A stretch of 64,000 bases of DNA from Sipunculus nudus. Lineage: Eukaryota; Annelida; Sipuncula; Golfingiida; Sipunculidae. The stretch covers positions 24,173,956 through 24,237,955 of the forward strand of contig CM049312.1 in the NCBI GenBank assembly GCA_026874595.1, in the 5' to 3' direction. Made by a program: the position numbers and the translations under genes. The notes under the pieces were generated by a model. It had not been told where the DNA came from and did no database searches. It saw only the letters and a list, made by a program, of their open reading frames with translations. This document shows positions 1 through 11,739 of the stretch, piece by piece. Position 1 is the first letter of the stretch. Each line of letters begins with the position of its first letter.

Positions 1-1965
1 AGAACTTGGATTTTGTGTTCACGCACATTTATTAATCAAAGAGCAGTCTACACATGATTATTTTATTTCTCTATTAATCTATCTGGGACGAGTCCATTTT
101 ACCCGCTAGATTTGCTGCAGTCCTATGGGTAAAAACGTAGAATTACCCTATGCGGACCTAGGCTACCAAGGTTTGTCTTAACGAGTAAGCATACCAAGCT
201 ATATTGTGTTTTTCTAGATACCTAAACAGAGTGCATGCTGGGGAAACATAAGCTTGACAGATCTTTTTTCTGACACTTTGTCTGAGAGAAAAGTCCTTTC
301 TGGTGGCACCTCGTTCACCTTAATATTATATAAGATTATTTGATAACTTGATTCAATGGCCTATTGATCACTACCTCAATAATACAATATTGCATTTAGC
401 GAACGTCACAAACGTTAATGAGAAGTTACGTTAAATGAAAAGTTTAACATTTTATGAAATATTGCTTTTCACCGAGACATCTCTGAGATTTTAGATTTAG
501 TAGACTCAAACTAAGCCATGACACAGATATCCGTCGTAAACATATCGACCATCCAAGTAATACACCCCCCTTGGTAACACAGCTTGATCATTATTATAAA
601 TTCTATATATGGAGTAAAATGGCACTGACAGCCAAGGTGTTAAACCGCTTTATGATACAATGTATATTTTGTAATAATAATTTTCGTTACTTATAGACAT
701 TTTAAGAGAAAAGAACTTTAACATTAGGCAGAAATCATATAATACTTCATAACAGACGTATGTATGTTCTCTTATTGCTCTTTGGTACCTATGTGCAGAG
801 ACAATGTCATGATTATACATTACTGGGTACCAAGTATATATTCCAAGTCGTTGTAATTAACTTGATTATAGAGGAATACAGATATGTTCCTGTGATTCCT
901 ATCAGGCGCCTGTACTTAGACACGTAGCATTAATTTTAGTCTAGTATACATACAAGAATTATGGGCTACTTGGGGCAAGTAGCTTTTGCAGACGTAGAAA
1001 ATATTTGAGAATTTTATAGATTATCTTCTACTTGGTATATTTGACAGAATTCCCTTTTATTCTCCAGAAAAGAAAAACCTCAGCTCAACAGCAGATGTAA
1101 ATGGAGCATACCGTTGCCAAATATCAACATAACGCAAAATAGATAGACTGTTTTGGTGTTATGTTCATATTTATTTAGCATAAATCGCCGATCATGGTTA
1201 AATAATTTCAGCAACCTGAACAACCTGATTTTGCCGCTGAAAATATAAACAAAATATGCGATTAGGGCAGTTCTTTGACAAAACAATGTGCATAAATATT
1301 AATCACCCTAAGTCACATTACAAAGGTATTTTTGTTGTACATTTCCATTGCAAGGGATTACCTGACATTCATTATAAACACAAAAGGCCACTTAATAGTT
1401 TACAACTGTTCCTGCCTACTGTTATACTATAATTCATCATGAAGTGAAAACGATATATCCGACAACAAATCTAAGAACCAGAAAGGTAGATATATAGAGA
1501 ACATTCAGAAACTCGGTGGTATGAGACTGCTGCGCGGAATCTCTTTCGGACGCCTGTTTCTGGGTGTTCGGGCGTTTGATCAGCAATTAATTTCTGATTG
1601 AATTAGGGGATCGAAGCTTGTTTTTGTACCTGTCACTGACCCTTGCCAACTTCCTTACTTGACCATCAATTTATGTAAAATTGCGATTTAAGATAGTCGA
1701 TTTAACTACATTCAGATATTTATATAATGATACGATGAAGACGTAAAATAGTACAAATTGTTCAATTTTAAATAAACTGTCAACATCTCTCACAATTTTC
1801 CCTTCGCTTCCATGGAACCCACAATATATTTAGCCTTGGCATTACGGATCCTCCAGTTAACATTCTTGATGAAACCCCTGTGCATATGTTTATCCTTAAC
1901 CACTTTTCTTTTCAAATCATAAGTGAAGAAAACTACTTTCGTGAAGGGTTGTAAGCCCCGTTATC
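1..1965. other. intergenic, no gene recognised
   Basis: AT-rich sequence downstream of the first lectin gene. A more GC-rich patch at about 1505-1610 is open for some 35 codons on the plus strand and also on the minus strand, but has no convincing splice sites. No RNA gene or named repeat is visible. Confidence 0.5.
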
Positions 1966-2161
1966 TTAATGAATTCGAGATAAGTAACCTTTCTTGCAGA
2001 CTCCGGTGTAGCCGTCCCTGCACGGCCGGTCGTTCCACTGTTCATAGTAATCATTTAGGGTAGACACGTCTCCCATCACTACACACTCCTCATCGCCAAA
2101 GAAATTGTTGGGCTCTCCAGGATACCAATTCGTGTATCCCCAGTTGGTCCTATCCGCCCAC
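1966..2161 (-). CDS. CTL-1 terminal exon (second half of lectin domain)
   Basis: Opens after CAACAG with G TGG GCG, completing an AGG codon from the previous exon. It encodes WADRTNWGY, then the YPGEPNNF sugar-site loop, EECVVMGD, QWNDRPCRDG and VCKKGYLSRIH, then TAA. The last two cysteines needed for the CTLD disulfides are present. A possible TATAAA-type polyadenylation signal lies about 250 bp downstream, near 1718. Confidence 0.88.
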
Positions 2162-3198
2162 CTGTTGAAAAGATATTAATATTAATATATGGGAGATATA
2201 TACATATATAATACAGTTGTCTACAAATATTTTGTCCACAATTTTATTTGAAGATTCAAATCCCAATGTACATATCCGAAACGATATTCTTCGAACCGAA
2301 GGACAATCACTTCAATTGTAAACACGAGATGATGCAGTCAGTATAGTCAGGCAAGGCCTGTTTTAGCAGTTGGTAAGACGGTGTAAACAAACATAAGAAT
2401 TTGTCACCAAGAATAAGTGTAAAAAAAACTAAAAACTCATCATGACACGTTTTAGATAGTAAATTCATGACAACAACAGTAAAAACTACAGAAGTTACTG
2501 TTGTTTTGACCTGAAAACCATTCCGTTATTCTGCCTGTCAGCGCCGATCCAGATCCCTCGTCGGCCTCCGATCTCGTACACGGCTCTGTTCTCGTCGGCA
2601 CTGTGGATGGACACCGCGTCACTCCCGTCTCCGTAGTCCCGGCAGACTCTCAAGTAATGATTCCAGTCAAAGTTGTTTCCGTCCAGTTTTCTCATGCACG
2701 TTTTCGTCTCGACATGAAGTCTCCAACCGCTCCCGGGACAACAGCAAGTATCAGTCACAAAAGTCTGACTGGTCACTTGAACATAAGACAATCAGAAATG
2801 GCAAACTAATATGGAGTGGTAAACAGAATAAACTCCAAGTGGAAACTGAGATTTAGAAAGCGGATAATGCTTAATTTAATGACTGTATTAATTTTACTTT
2901 TGGAATGTGTATTTGTATCAGTTGACGGTGACCGGGACACCAGCAGTGACAAACGTCTGACTGGCCACTTAAACAACAGAACCACACAAAATATCCAAAT
3001 ATATTCTTGAAGCTGATTGAAATAAATATAAGTAGAATTAAAAATTTAAACTCTAGTAGCTTTTCCTTTGAGCTGTGTTCTAGCGTATTGCGTAATTGTT
3101 TATTATGTTTTATCAACTCTGCAATGTTACTTGAAAACATTTTAAAGTTACAAACCGTATCCTGCGTGCAGTACAGCCGCAAACAAAAGGATCAGCAT
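1966..3198 (-). CDS. secreted C-type lectin, EPN/WND type (CTL-1), 3 coding exons
   Basis: Spliced gene read on the minus strand: exon 3156-3198, exon 2511-2775, exon 1966-2161. The 504 nt encode 167 aa plus a TAA stop. Residues 1-14 (MLILLFAAVLHAGY) form a hydrophobic signal peptide, so the protein should be secreted. The rest is one long-form C-type lectin-like domain: a CCCPGSGW start, a conserved CRDYGDGSDAVSIHSADEN block, WIGAD, then EPN (residues in GEPNNF), EEC, QWND and a C-terminal PCRD..GVCKK. In this family EPN plus WND mark the calcium-dependent mannose-type sugar site, so Ca-dependent glycan binding, probably in innate recognition, is inferred. Splice junctions are CAG|GTCAAA and CAACAG|G between exons 2 and 3, and TACG|GTTTGT and CAAG|TG between exons 1 and 2. 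The last acceptor is the least certain, since a CCAG lies 6 nt further in; I chose the one matching the phase-1 intron of the paralogue at 21.7-24.5 kb. Confidence 0.85.
2511..2775 (-). CDS. CTL-1 middle exon (first half of lectin domain)
   Basis: Encodes TSQTFVTDTCCCPGSGW and then the alpha-helical part of the CTLD up to NGMVF. It ends at the donor CAG|GTCAAA. Over the CRxxGDGSDAVSI and NExAVYEIGGR blocks it is closely similar to exon 22214-22469 of the second lectin gene. Three adjacent cysteines precede the domain, one or two more than a typical CTLD. Confidence 0.88.
2931..2990 (-). repeat. duplicated copy of CTL-1 exon-2 acceptor and exon start
   Basis: On the plus strand this segment closely matches 2731-2790, which is the 5' end of exon 2 plus its acceptor. 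It lies in the intron about 200 bp upstream of the real exon. It keeps an AAGTGGCCAG acceptor-like site and a QTFVT-like reading, but lacks the CCC motif and soon reaches a stop. Confidence 0.75.
3156..3198 (-). CDS. CTL-1 signal-peptide exon
   Basis: ATG at 3198 opens 14 hydrophobic codons and one extra base, then the donor G|GTTTGT. The ATG directly follows a pyrimidine-rich tract ending in AAAG, which looks like the acceptor of a 5'-UTR intron. Length (43 nt), phase and context match the corresponding exon of the second gene (46 nt), which is why I accept so short an exon. Confidence 0.75.
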
Positions 3199-3593
3199 CT
3201 TTGTAAAATAGAAAGAAAACAAATAAACGTGCACGGCAACTTTTAATTTGCCAGGTATATTGGCGTCATTAAAGAGAGTTAGCAGCAGGAGCGGAACTGC
3301 TTTCATTTAAAAAAACAAACTTTAGCTTAGACGCCGATGCAGACTGATGATGTCAGGCCAGTTACGAAAAGAGTAACAGATATTCTGCTGAATGTTCTTA
3401 GGTGGAAGCGGGATTTTAGCCTACGAAAATTTATCAAGAGCTGTGATCAATATGCAGTATAACCTTGTAGTTTAAATTAATATAGGTCGTTCCAGAACCT
3501 TATCACACACAGTAACATACTCATATCAAATGACAGACAGAATAATTTTCAATCAAGGTTAAGGAATTTGTGATTGATTTTTACCTTTAGTTT

Positions 3594-3636
<43 letters not shown>

Positions 3637-3776
3637 ATTTTCAATAAAAGTTAGGGCATTTATGATTGATTTTTACTATAAGTGTTGATATTTATATAGA
3701 GGAAATAGTAAATTAAGAATATTGTTGTTTAATTGTCATGAGATATATCTATATAGAGAATGGTAATATTCCTACC
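3199..3776 (-). other. CTL-1 5'-UTR intron and end of non-coding first exon
   Basis: A donor ACAAG|GTAGGA at 3776/3775 would join a short non-coding exon to the acceptor just before the ATG at 3198, giving an intron of about 577 bp. Inside it a ~93-bp unit is tandemly duplicated (3542-3596 and 3635-3690) around a (TA)n tract. The paralogue has the same layout. Confidence 0.55.
3597..3630. repeat. (TA)n microsatellite
   Basis: Uninterrupted TA repeat inside the CTL-1 5'-UTR intron. Confidence 0.97.
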
Positions 3777-3820
3777 TTGTCCCGTTGAGGAAACATCAAA
3801 GAGTCAGATATACCGTTTGC

Positions 3821-3828
3821 TATATATT
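3821..3828 (-). promoter_or_regulatory. TATA box of CTL-1
   Basis: AATATATA read on the minus strand, about 45-50 nt upstream of the first-exon donor at 3776. This is the same spacing as in the second lectin gene, so transcription probably starts near 3797. Confidence 0.45.
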
Positions 3829-3830
3829 CT

Positions 3831-4490
3831 CATCAATCCCCCTGATGGGAAGGAAAACACATGTCTGGTGATCGTTTTTACTCAGTTATAGTACATCTGA
3901 GGGGCAGATACAGGGAAATAAACATTGGAGTGGCTCACATGGCGAGGCCGCGAAGCTGGTGAGACGAGGCGCGAAGATATATGTGTCAGATATACACTAT
4001 ACCTTTGCGTTTACCGCACAGATTTGTCAATGATAGCGAGAAATGTGAATACAACAATAGCCGGTTGATTGAACGTCCTATGATTTAAGAGCTCCGAATA
4101 GATGTTCTTATTCCCTGAACTTGAATTCATTGATTACATGGGAAGTGCTTTATTCCAATATTGAAAAGCACCGATAATGATTTACAATTTCATCATTAAT
4201 ATGCAATTTATTATTGCATCATTACAAGAGATCGATAATTAGGTAACTAATCAACATCAATGTTGAATATAATAATCAGATACATTTCACACGAAAGAAT
4301 GTCGTTTTCATCTTAATTTAAACATTACCAATTTCTAAAAGGGATTGTATAATTAACTGATATTTTACATCTTGTCTCAGGTTCATAACGTCACTGCTTC
4401 TTTCCCTCGTCCCTTTGCAGCTTCAATACAGAATGCATCATCTGCGGCCTTACATAGATGACAATTGAACTTCATCTGTAATTTAATATA
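3831..4490. other. intergenic, nothing recognised
   Basis: AT-rich sequence upstream of the CTL-1 promoter. A short CpG-containing patch lies near 3940-3975. No open frame of note. Confidence 0.5.
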
Positions 4491-4493
4491 TAT

Positions 4494-4750
4494 ATACAGT
4501 GAAAACTGGTCTAACGGATACCTCGCTTTGGCGGACAACTTGCTATAACGGACAATAAAGTTAAGTCCCTTCAAAATTCCCTATATGTTATGTATAAGCG
4601 GAACCTCTATAAGGCGAACACCTCACTACTGCGGACAACGGACTGCGGATTTCAACTCAAACTAACATTCTTAAAGTGAATGAACCTGACAAATACGTAC
4701 ACGACACGCCATCTCTTGCGGACACTGATCACTTGCCCCGAACAAAATCA
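4494..4750 (+). mobile_element. pogo/Tigger-like transposon end, degenerate
   Basis: Begins TACAGTGAAAACTGGTCTAACGG and contains repeated blocks such as GCGGACAAC, TATAACGGAC, GGAACCTCTATAAGGCG and ACTGCGGACAACGG. This CAGTnnAACC...ATAACGGACA style with internal sub-repeats is typical of terminal inverted repeats of pogo/Tigger elements in the Tc1/mariner superfamily. No transposase frame and no matching inverted partner are visible, so this is a remnant or a non-autonomous element. Confidence 0.55.
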
Positions 4751-5638
4751 AAGGCCACCGTTACTGTTGTTCCTGGGACTGGAACAAAATGGATTTAGCA
4801 ATTCCTAGGTGTTACCTTAATGCGTGTAGGTGCTCATGTCACGGTGTGATGTGCTCATAGGATAAACATAGCAAGGGTGAAGCGGTAAACTTCCTGTCAC
4901 TTTATTTCACGGTTGATCATTCACACGTTGCGAAGCTGAATATTATTCGCTCTACCGCGGGGTCATTAAAATGATTAAACGGCTGCCGATTACCCGTGCG
5001 TCCCTGATTTCACCACGCAATATCTAACTGTTAACTAGCTACTTTGTTGTAGCAGGCTGTTTGATATTAATCAAATAGTTTTGCTCAATATATCTCAAAC
5101 TGATCTGCTCAGTGTCAACCATGTGCTCGCTCCGTAGTTACGCGTATCGTGCCGCCGTGCACAAGCTTCCTCGGGGTTCATTTAGTCTCGGGTGCCATCA
5201 ACATTAAAGCAAAACAAACCAAACAAACATCATCGCAAAAAGTTTATTTAAGGCTGAAGCTACAGTGACATATTAAAAAACGAATGTTCCCAGGTTCGTA
5301 GCCATTACAATGATCGAATTATCAACGTCGTCATAATCTTTGAGATAATCGCAATGGGGCAGCTGAACAGGATAATTTAGACAATGCCGCCGGGTGGCAC
5401 CACGCGTACTCCAGGCGTGAGCTTTCAGAAAATTCGATCTTGTTGGACAAAGTGAATCCGCGAAAAAGAGCGTACGCGCACTTGCAGAAGAATTTATGAA
5501 CATTGTTATTATGGATGATTTCATAGACCTTTCTCCTCATATTGTTTACTACTTGAGATAAGTAAAAATAATTAGAGTTTGTATATGACTATTGAATGCA
5601 TGATGTGTGCATGAATATGTGGTACATGTACATGAAAC

Positions 5639-5640
<2 letters not shown>

Positions 5641-5716
<76 letters not shown>
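5641..5716. repeat. (TA)n microsatellite
   Basis: TA repeat with one interruption near 5672. It creates a false minus-strand open frame of alternating Ile-Tyr. Confidence 0.97.
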
Positions 5717-5719
<3 letters not shown>

Positions 5720-6774
5720 GGGGTCTGGGCCCCTGGCAATTATTCTTAATACTACTGGTATTGGTGTTCACCAATAATAATGTGGAATAATGCTTGCCGA
5801 TGCCAGTTAAATTAAGGTTAGGTCTCAAAAAAGTATGTTGCATAATTTTATCATTTTGAACAGGTTCCCTTTGTGAGCTGCCTTTATCTCTAGTCTGACC
5901 AACTGTAAGTTGTTTTTCAGTAAATTATTTCTTGTTAACCATAAATTTGCTTCGCTACTGGCTCAGCAATGTATTTATTACGCCAAACTAGCATTGTTTC
6001 TACCGACAACCGAGCACTTTTCGGGAGATATAACATACGTTTTGAATTACCTAAAGGTCCATCAGTAGAGCATTCATCAGTTATTTACATCCTGTGTCCT
6101 GCATCTCGAAAATAACAAATAAAAGCAACACTTCTTCTGGTGCTATACAAGGTACTCCTCCGGAAGTATCGAGTGATTTTGTACGTCTGCAATGAACAGT
6201 AAAGGCTACAATATATGGGGTTAAGGAAGCACAATTAGAAAAATTTGAGGTAAAATATTATATATATAATTAATAACCACGGTGCACATGTATACTCAAA
6301 ATGTACACTTTAATGATTGTCCGGATCTCTATGGCTGGTTATGATTCAAACAACACAAACACCTTTACGTATATACAAGTTCTCTCCCATATAATATCAA
6401 TTATTTTAAAATGATACAGCAAGAGTTAAGATGGTCAATAAAAATCACATTATGAACCAATTGTTTAATATTAATACATTTAAGCTACGCCTTTCGTTCA
6501 ATAAAAATGCTGAAAGCAGCAGACCATATGAGAATCGTATGAACAAACGGAGGACAAACAACCTAAAACCAAATGCCCTTTACATGAAAATCATCACCCA
6601 ATTAAGAATGTGTGGCCCAAAGTGACCTTTTACATTTAGAAATAGGTCATTGAGCTAATGCTAAGTGCAGACACGTGCGGCAGGGAACGAACAGATGTGG
6701 TCTATGTTTGAACCAGGCCGACTTGTCATGCACCACGTTCCCCAATAATATGCAGTCCGTGGAATATAACGCTG

Positions 6775-6789
6775 AGCGCCATCTGGTGG
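6775..6789 (-). promoter_or_regulatory. CTCF-like motif
   Basis: Minus strand reads CCACCAGATGGCGCT, a full match to the core CTCF consensus CCACYAGRKGGCGC known from vertebrates and conserved in many bilaterians. Whether it is bound here is unknown. Confidence 0.4.
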
Positions 6790-7057
6790 CGAAATATTTT
6801 ATTAGGATCTGTCACATCTGTTGAATTCCAAGTTTTTACAAATACAGTCGAAATTTAAATTATAATTTATTTCACCTGGAAACTTTGCATTTTGCCAGTT
6901 TGAATATCACTTTTTATGCAGAGGTTTGTAGTACATAAGAATACACCCTACCAGTAGCGTTAATTAATTTTCAAGTGTGGGGTTGTATGATTCAGGTGCG
7001 TAGGCCAGGGCACCTTTTATCAATAAACCCACAAAAATTGAATTATCATCCTACAGA

Positions 7058-7060
<3 letters not shown>

Positions 7061-7100
<40 letters not shown>
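7061..7100. repeat. (TA)n microsatellite
   Basis: Pure TA repeat, followed by TGTATATATG. Confidence 0.97.
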
Positions 7101-7109
<9 letters not shown>

Positions 7110-7721
7110 GCCATATGTATGATGTGGTTATTCAAAATAATTTAGGTCTTTCACCAATTTGTTATTGCCGCTCCATCAAGCCGAAAGACAGAAATGCGTA
7201 ACATACTTATTATTCATATATTTTATTTCAAATATATATAAAGTTTATTTCATGAATAGCTGTTGATGATTACATTTTTGGACCCCCCCCCCCCTCCACC
7301 TCAACACCCCTGAAAGTACGGATTTATACTCCCATCCCCACTCTATTGTCGCCCCTGTATCCTACGCAAATGTTGCGCACACGTCATTTGGGTAGGTTTT
7401 CTCACCAAGGTACATGTCAGTATAAATTAAATAGGCCGTGCTGTACACAAATACAATTTAAAGATTAGTAGGTAAAAGAGCGAGACTGAAATAGCAGCTT
7501 ATGGCTGAGAGATATCTATACATAGATAAGGCCTGTGAGAAAGTGAAACGTGTTAACACTGACACCGGCACGTGTATGTCCTGTATTTGTCAGGGTTGTT
7601 ACTAATTCGGGATACCTGAGTGATTTGTCTTCTCCAGATTTATATAAAAAAGGTGGTTGGTTGAGAGCGGGGGAGGGGGGGGGGGGGGATTCGTTGTGAC
7701 TTATTTGCATTCATTTGCATT

Positions 7722-7790
7722 CAATAACGGACGACGGACAAAGGGTGATCGCTAAAGCTCAGATTTACAGTCAACTGAGCTAATAAAAAA
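7722..7790 (+). repeat. dispersed repeat tail (ACGGACGACGGACAAAG, hairpin end)
   Basis: Contains ACGGACGACGGACAAAG followed by AGCTCAG...CTGAGCT, a short terminal hairpin. The same end occurs at 31792-31862. The body upstream is not obviously shared, so this is probably a truncated copy of that family. Confidence 0.6.
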
Positions 7791-9400
7791 TTATGATTGC
7801 TAATACATATTGTTACATATAATATATATTATATTTTATCTGTTTTGTTGTGCGCAGGGGTGTTACATGTGTCTGTTGATATTCTGATTCGTGTAGCGCA
7901 GGCACAGTTCGTATCTATGGGAACCTCGCTTCTTGGGCGCTGGCTCGCGTGTGGGATCTGAAGCGTAGAGACACAGCGTTCTTTCCCCTCTAGATGTTTC
8001 GGGTCTGTTCATGTGCGTGTGTATTCTTCTTTGTAATTTCCCATTTTTAGAATTTTCGGGTGAAAGTTTTTAATTAGGGGCTGTGTTTAGAGCCGACAGA
8101 AAGGAAACTACCAGCGAGCACTAAGGGTTACTTTCTCGTCAGTTTTGGGACCTTTTCCGATAATTGCAGTGGGGTCAGATATTATACGGAATTTTAAACA
8201 GATTAAATACTCCCATTTGCCTTTGGATTATTACTATAAACATGGAGCTGTGACCGTGGCGGTATGCAGAAATCAAAGCGCAGGATCCGGACATTCGGGT
8301 ACTGTAAATTTTATTGTCATACTGTGTAATTGTATTGATTTAGTGTATTGGAATGTTAGGATTGTTCTAAGAATTAATTATCATTATTTGTAAAAAAAAC
8401 CCACTGACTTCTTTATTCATTCCCCTAGACATTTCACGCTGCCTAGTGTTACAGAATCTGATTTTTTTATCTCCATACCAAAATTTGTGCTCCTCAGGAT
8501 TACGTGATCTGTTGTTATTAGGTTCCGTGACAATATATATATATATATATATATGCGTGTGTATGTGTAACAACTTGTATCAATGGACATAACATATGTA
8601 CAAGCACTGATCCAATTAATCTTTCTAATTTTTTTATAAGTTACCCGATGCATCCTTGGAGATAATAATTGAATAAATATATATATAAATTATACTGTTA
8701 TACAATTTTTCTCTGAGCTGCAAATCATTGTACGCTGTTGATCATTACGAGCAACAACTAAGTAAACATTTCACTGGGCCTATAGGGACCTTACCCCATC
8801 ACATTATATCAGAGTACCATGCAAGTAATTGGGTGAATGAGCAAACGTCCTCTCATGGTATTAACTAAACAATTCGTTTGATTCGATCCAACTGAGTGAC
8901 TGTCAAAGAATATGAATATTTACTGAGTGGTGTATGCATTCACTGCTGTCTGTAAACCATCATCGGAACACCAAGTCTGGGCTGAGGTCTGACCGAGCAT
9001 GTGCAGCCACATTAATGGAAGTAGTCTAGTTGGTATGCATGTATCCTATGTTCGCCTAAAATATCTCGTATCAACCTAAACCGACTCAATCTGCACAACT
9101 TTGTCATTGCTGAGGGAGCCAGTGCGGGTTGGATTTCCCGGAGACCTGTGACTGGCTCGTGCGCCGACTTCACTTTCATTCAGTCAGTCAGGTATGCATG
9201 CATCCCATGTCTAGCCTTCAGTCAAGAAGGTTATATAATGAGTATACAATCCTACGGAAATACACCTCTGACTTTGTTCATCTGTTTGATCATTAACGTT
9301 GAACAATAATTATTAAATAATTAATGTTTTTTTTTATTGATAATAATTTAAACATTCACATTAAATAAAGCTCCACAAATTTAAATAGGAAGATTCAACT
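7791..9400. other. intergenic, no gene recognised
   Basis: AT-rich. A (TA)n tract is at 8533-8554. A short similar pair, TGGTATGCATGTATCCTATG near 9031 and AGGTATGCATGCATCCCATG near 9190, suggests an old ~160-bp duplication. No supported coding exon. Confidence 0.45.
8533..8554. repeat. (TA)n microsatellite
   Basis: Short AT repeat next to a TGTGTATGTG tract. Confidence 0.95.
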
Positions 9401-9409
9401 GGGAATATC

Positions 9410-9577
9410 AATGAATTGTCCACATTAGCTTGGGAAAAGTGCCCTCTTTACATAATAGAGAGGTGCTCACATTAGCTAAACATAATAAAGAGAAGAAACA
9501 ATGGGACTGCCCATAAGTGTCCACATTATAGAGGTGCCCACACAATGGAGGTGCCCACTAAGAGAGGTTCGACTGTA
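9410..9577 (-). mobile_element. pogo/Tigger-like transposon end, degenerate
   Basis: Read from 9577 on the minus strand it starts TACAGTCGAACCTCTCTTAG, followed by GTGGGCACCTCC, GTGGGCACCTCTATAATGTGGACAC and more GTGGACA/GAGCACC-like blocks. This is the same architecture as 4494-4750 but a different subfamily. It reads leftward into the window, and no transposase frame follows. Confidence 0.55.
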
Positions 9578-9698
9578 ATATGATATGATAAGGGACAGAG
9601 TTTTCCTTCTGCACGGCTCGAGGTGGGCTCAAATCCTTACCTATGACTGCGATAAATAAAACAGTCTGTCTAAAAGGTGTCACTCTTACTCTTTATCT

Positions 9699-9702
<4 letters not shown>

Positions 9703-9770
<68 letters not shown>

Positions 9771-9781
9771 TATATATATAA
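9703..9781. repeat. (TA)n microsatellite
   Basis: Long TA repeat with an AAATA interruption near 9766. Confidence 0.97.
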
Positions 9782-11739
9782 TATAAACGTCTTCATGCGT
9801 TTTTATTTTTTATATGTAAATGTATAATTGTGTGAATGTCGGGATTGAAATCCAGGAAAAATTGTGAGTCTTGTTATACTTAGATATTGAAAATCGGAGG
9901 AGCATTTCCCACAGCATATATGAAAACTGAAACTGGTGAAAATGATATAATTAATTTCAAAATATGTAACTAATAATCTGGGTGTATTGAACGATTCATC
10001 AACTCAATGCTCATAAAAAATACTAACTATAACCGGGCGTACATTACTTTATACCTGTAACATGTAACAAACGAAAGAATACTCTAATGAACTGATGTAA
10101 TAATTACTCTTTTTCAGTAATGGAACAATCTAATAATTAATCTGTCACTGAGTGATATTTAGTGTCTTCAGCCAGACAACACTCTTTCATCAATGTTGGA
10201 TGAAAATTCGGGGACTTGGCACCCTAAGGAACCATTCCCTCAGCGCTTAGTTCCAGACTTTATGCATATCGAAATGAATCTTCAAGTATGAGAAATTGGG
10301 AGATATCGGGACCGTACAATGTGCGCCATCTGCAGAACGTATATTGAACAATTGCATGACATGTCACAAACCACAAGGTCAATACGAGTACATGATTAGC
10401 CCCTGTGATGGTGTGGGCGGTCAGGCTGACCTCCGGTATTCACTGATGTAGCACGTCAAGAGATGCCCCGGGACATGCCATGTTAGATTTATCCAAGGGC
10501 CAGCTACAAAGTAACCGGCCGCCTGGTGGGAGGGAGGAAATCCCCGGGAGACGTCGGTCTGCGGGAGGTCAAGGCAGTAATTAAGCAACATACCATAACG
10601 ACGCCCTCTGAGGCATTATTGAGCTTGTAAACAACTTTCCACGAATATTTCCCGCTCTCTGCCCCAAGATCAACTATTATTTAATGTTTATTTAATGTCT
10701 ATCTCGATCCCTAAATACAGTGCTTACTTACTAAGCGATATTTTAAGCTAGACAGCATCATTTAAAATAACAAATTTCCAATAAATTTTCTTTAGATTAT
10801 TAAAATATTTTCCGGTTAGTGAGGCAGCCGAAACGTTGGTAAGTTCTCTAATCACTGTTTTCTGTTGGTACCAATATTGGAATATACAGTTTTCCATCAA
10901 CTATGTAAACGTTTAGGCGCTTTCAAAGGTGCAGGATACCAGCCTATATATTTCTTATCTACAATCAATCAAAAGATGACAAACATTTCTGTGCCGGCCT
11001 ACCAATTAATGGTTTCAATGCAGTTGCAAATGAAGATGCCAACCTTGTATATTTGTATATAAACAAATTACTGACAAGCATTATTGTTTAGCTCTTAAAA
11101 GGGGGTGGGGAATTGTTTATATAGTTAACTGAAAATTTTTTTAGCTAAAAGTTGTACTAACAGGTATTCAAGGGCCTGATCTCTAATGAGGGTAGAAATC
11201 AAATAAAAATCAGCATTACATATCAAAATGTCCGAATCTATTATTTTAATGCATTAATTATAAATTGCATATCATTTTCTTACACACTATATCATTTTGA
11301 TTGTTTAGACTGTTTAATTTCTACTTGGATGAAACCGAAATTATACAGCGGGAACTGGTGAGTAAATCAAGTAAACGATGCATTGTATTGCGAAACTGCA
11401 TTAATAAAGTCACCAAATAAACGGTTCAGGTAAACATATTAGCACGCGGGTTTATTATGTGATGGAAAAATAGCTCCGAGAACAGGGACAGGGTCCAATG
11501 TAACTGGCTTGTGCAAAGTGCAAAGTGTGACAAAATTTAGAAATGATTTAAATCTATTTGGGGCTGCCATTGTAATAAATACATGCATTGTTGATGAGAT
11601 CTAGATTTTTTTTTAGTTACAGGGGTTTCCCTGTGTCTGATGTCACTGTCGCTCTAACAGTATTCATAGATGTGCTTATAGATAATAATTCAGCAAATAA
11701 TACAATCGCAGGTTTTTTTTTTGTTTTGAAAAAAAAGTA
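9782..11739. other. intergenic with GC-rich island at 10.17-10.58 kb
   Basis: Bases 10172-10581 are clearly GC-richer than their surroundings and are open on the plus strand in three successive frames: 10172-10288, 10278-10449 and about 10444-10581. The first follows a good acceptor (GTGTCTTCAG). This could be a frameshifted gene remnant, exons of an unseen gene, or chance. The rest is AT-rich with nothing recognised. Confidence 0.35.

Larger units (their letters stand above)
4751..7060. other. intergenic with one coding-like open stretch
   Basis: Mostly AT-rich. Plus-strand bases 5343-5498 are open and read like protein (NGAAEQDN, WHHAYSRRELSEN, DKVNPRKRAYAHLQKNL, then TGA), but no clear acceptor or gene context was found. 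The rest holds no recognised gene. Confidence 0.4.
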
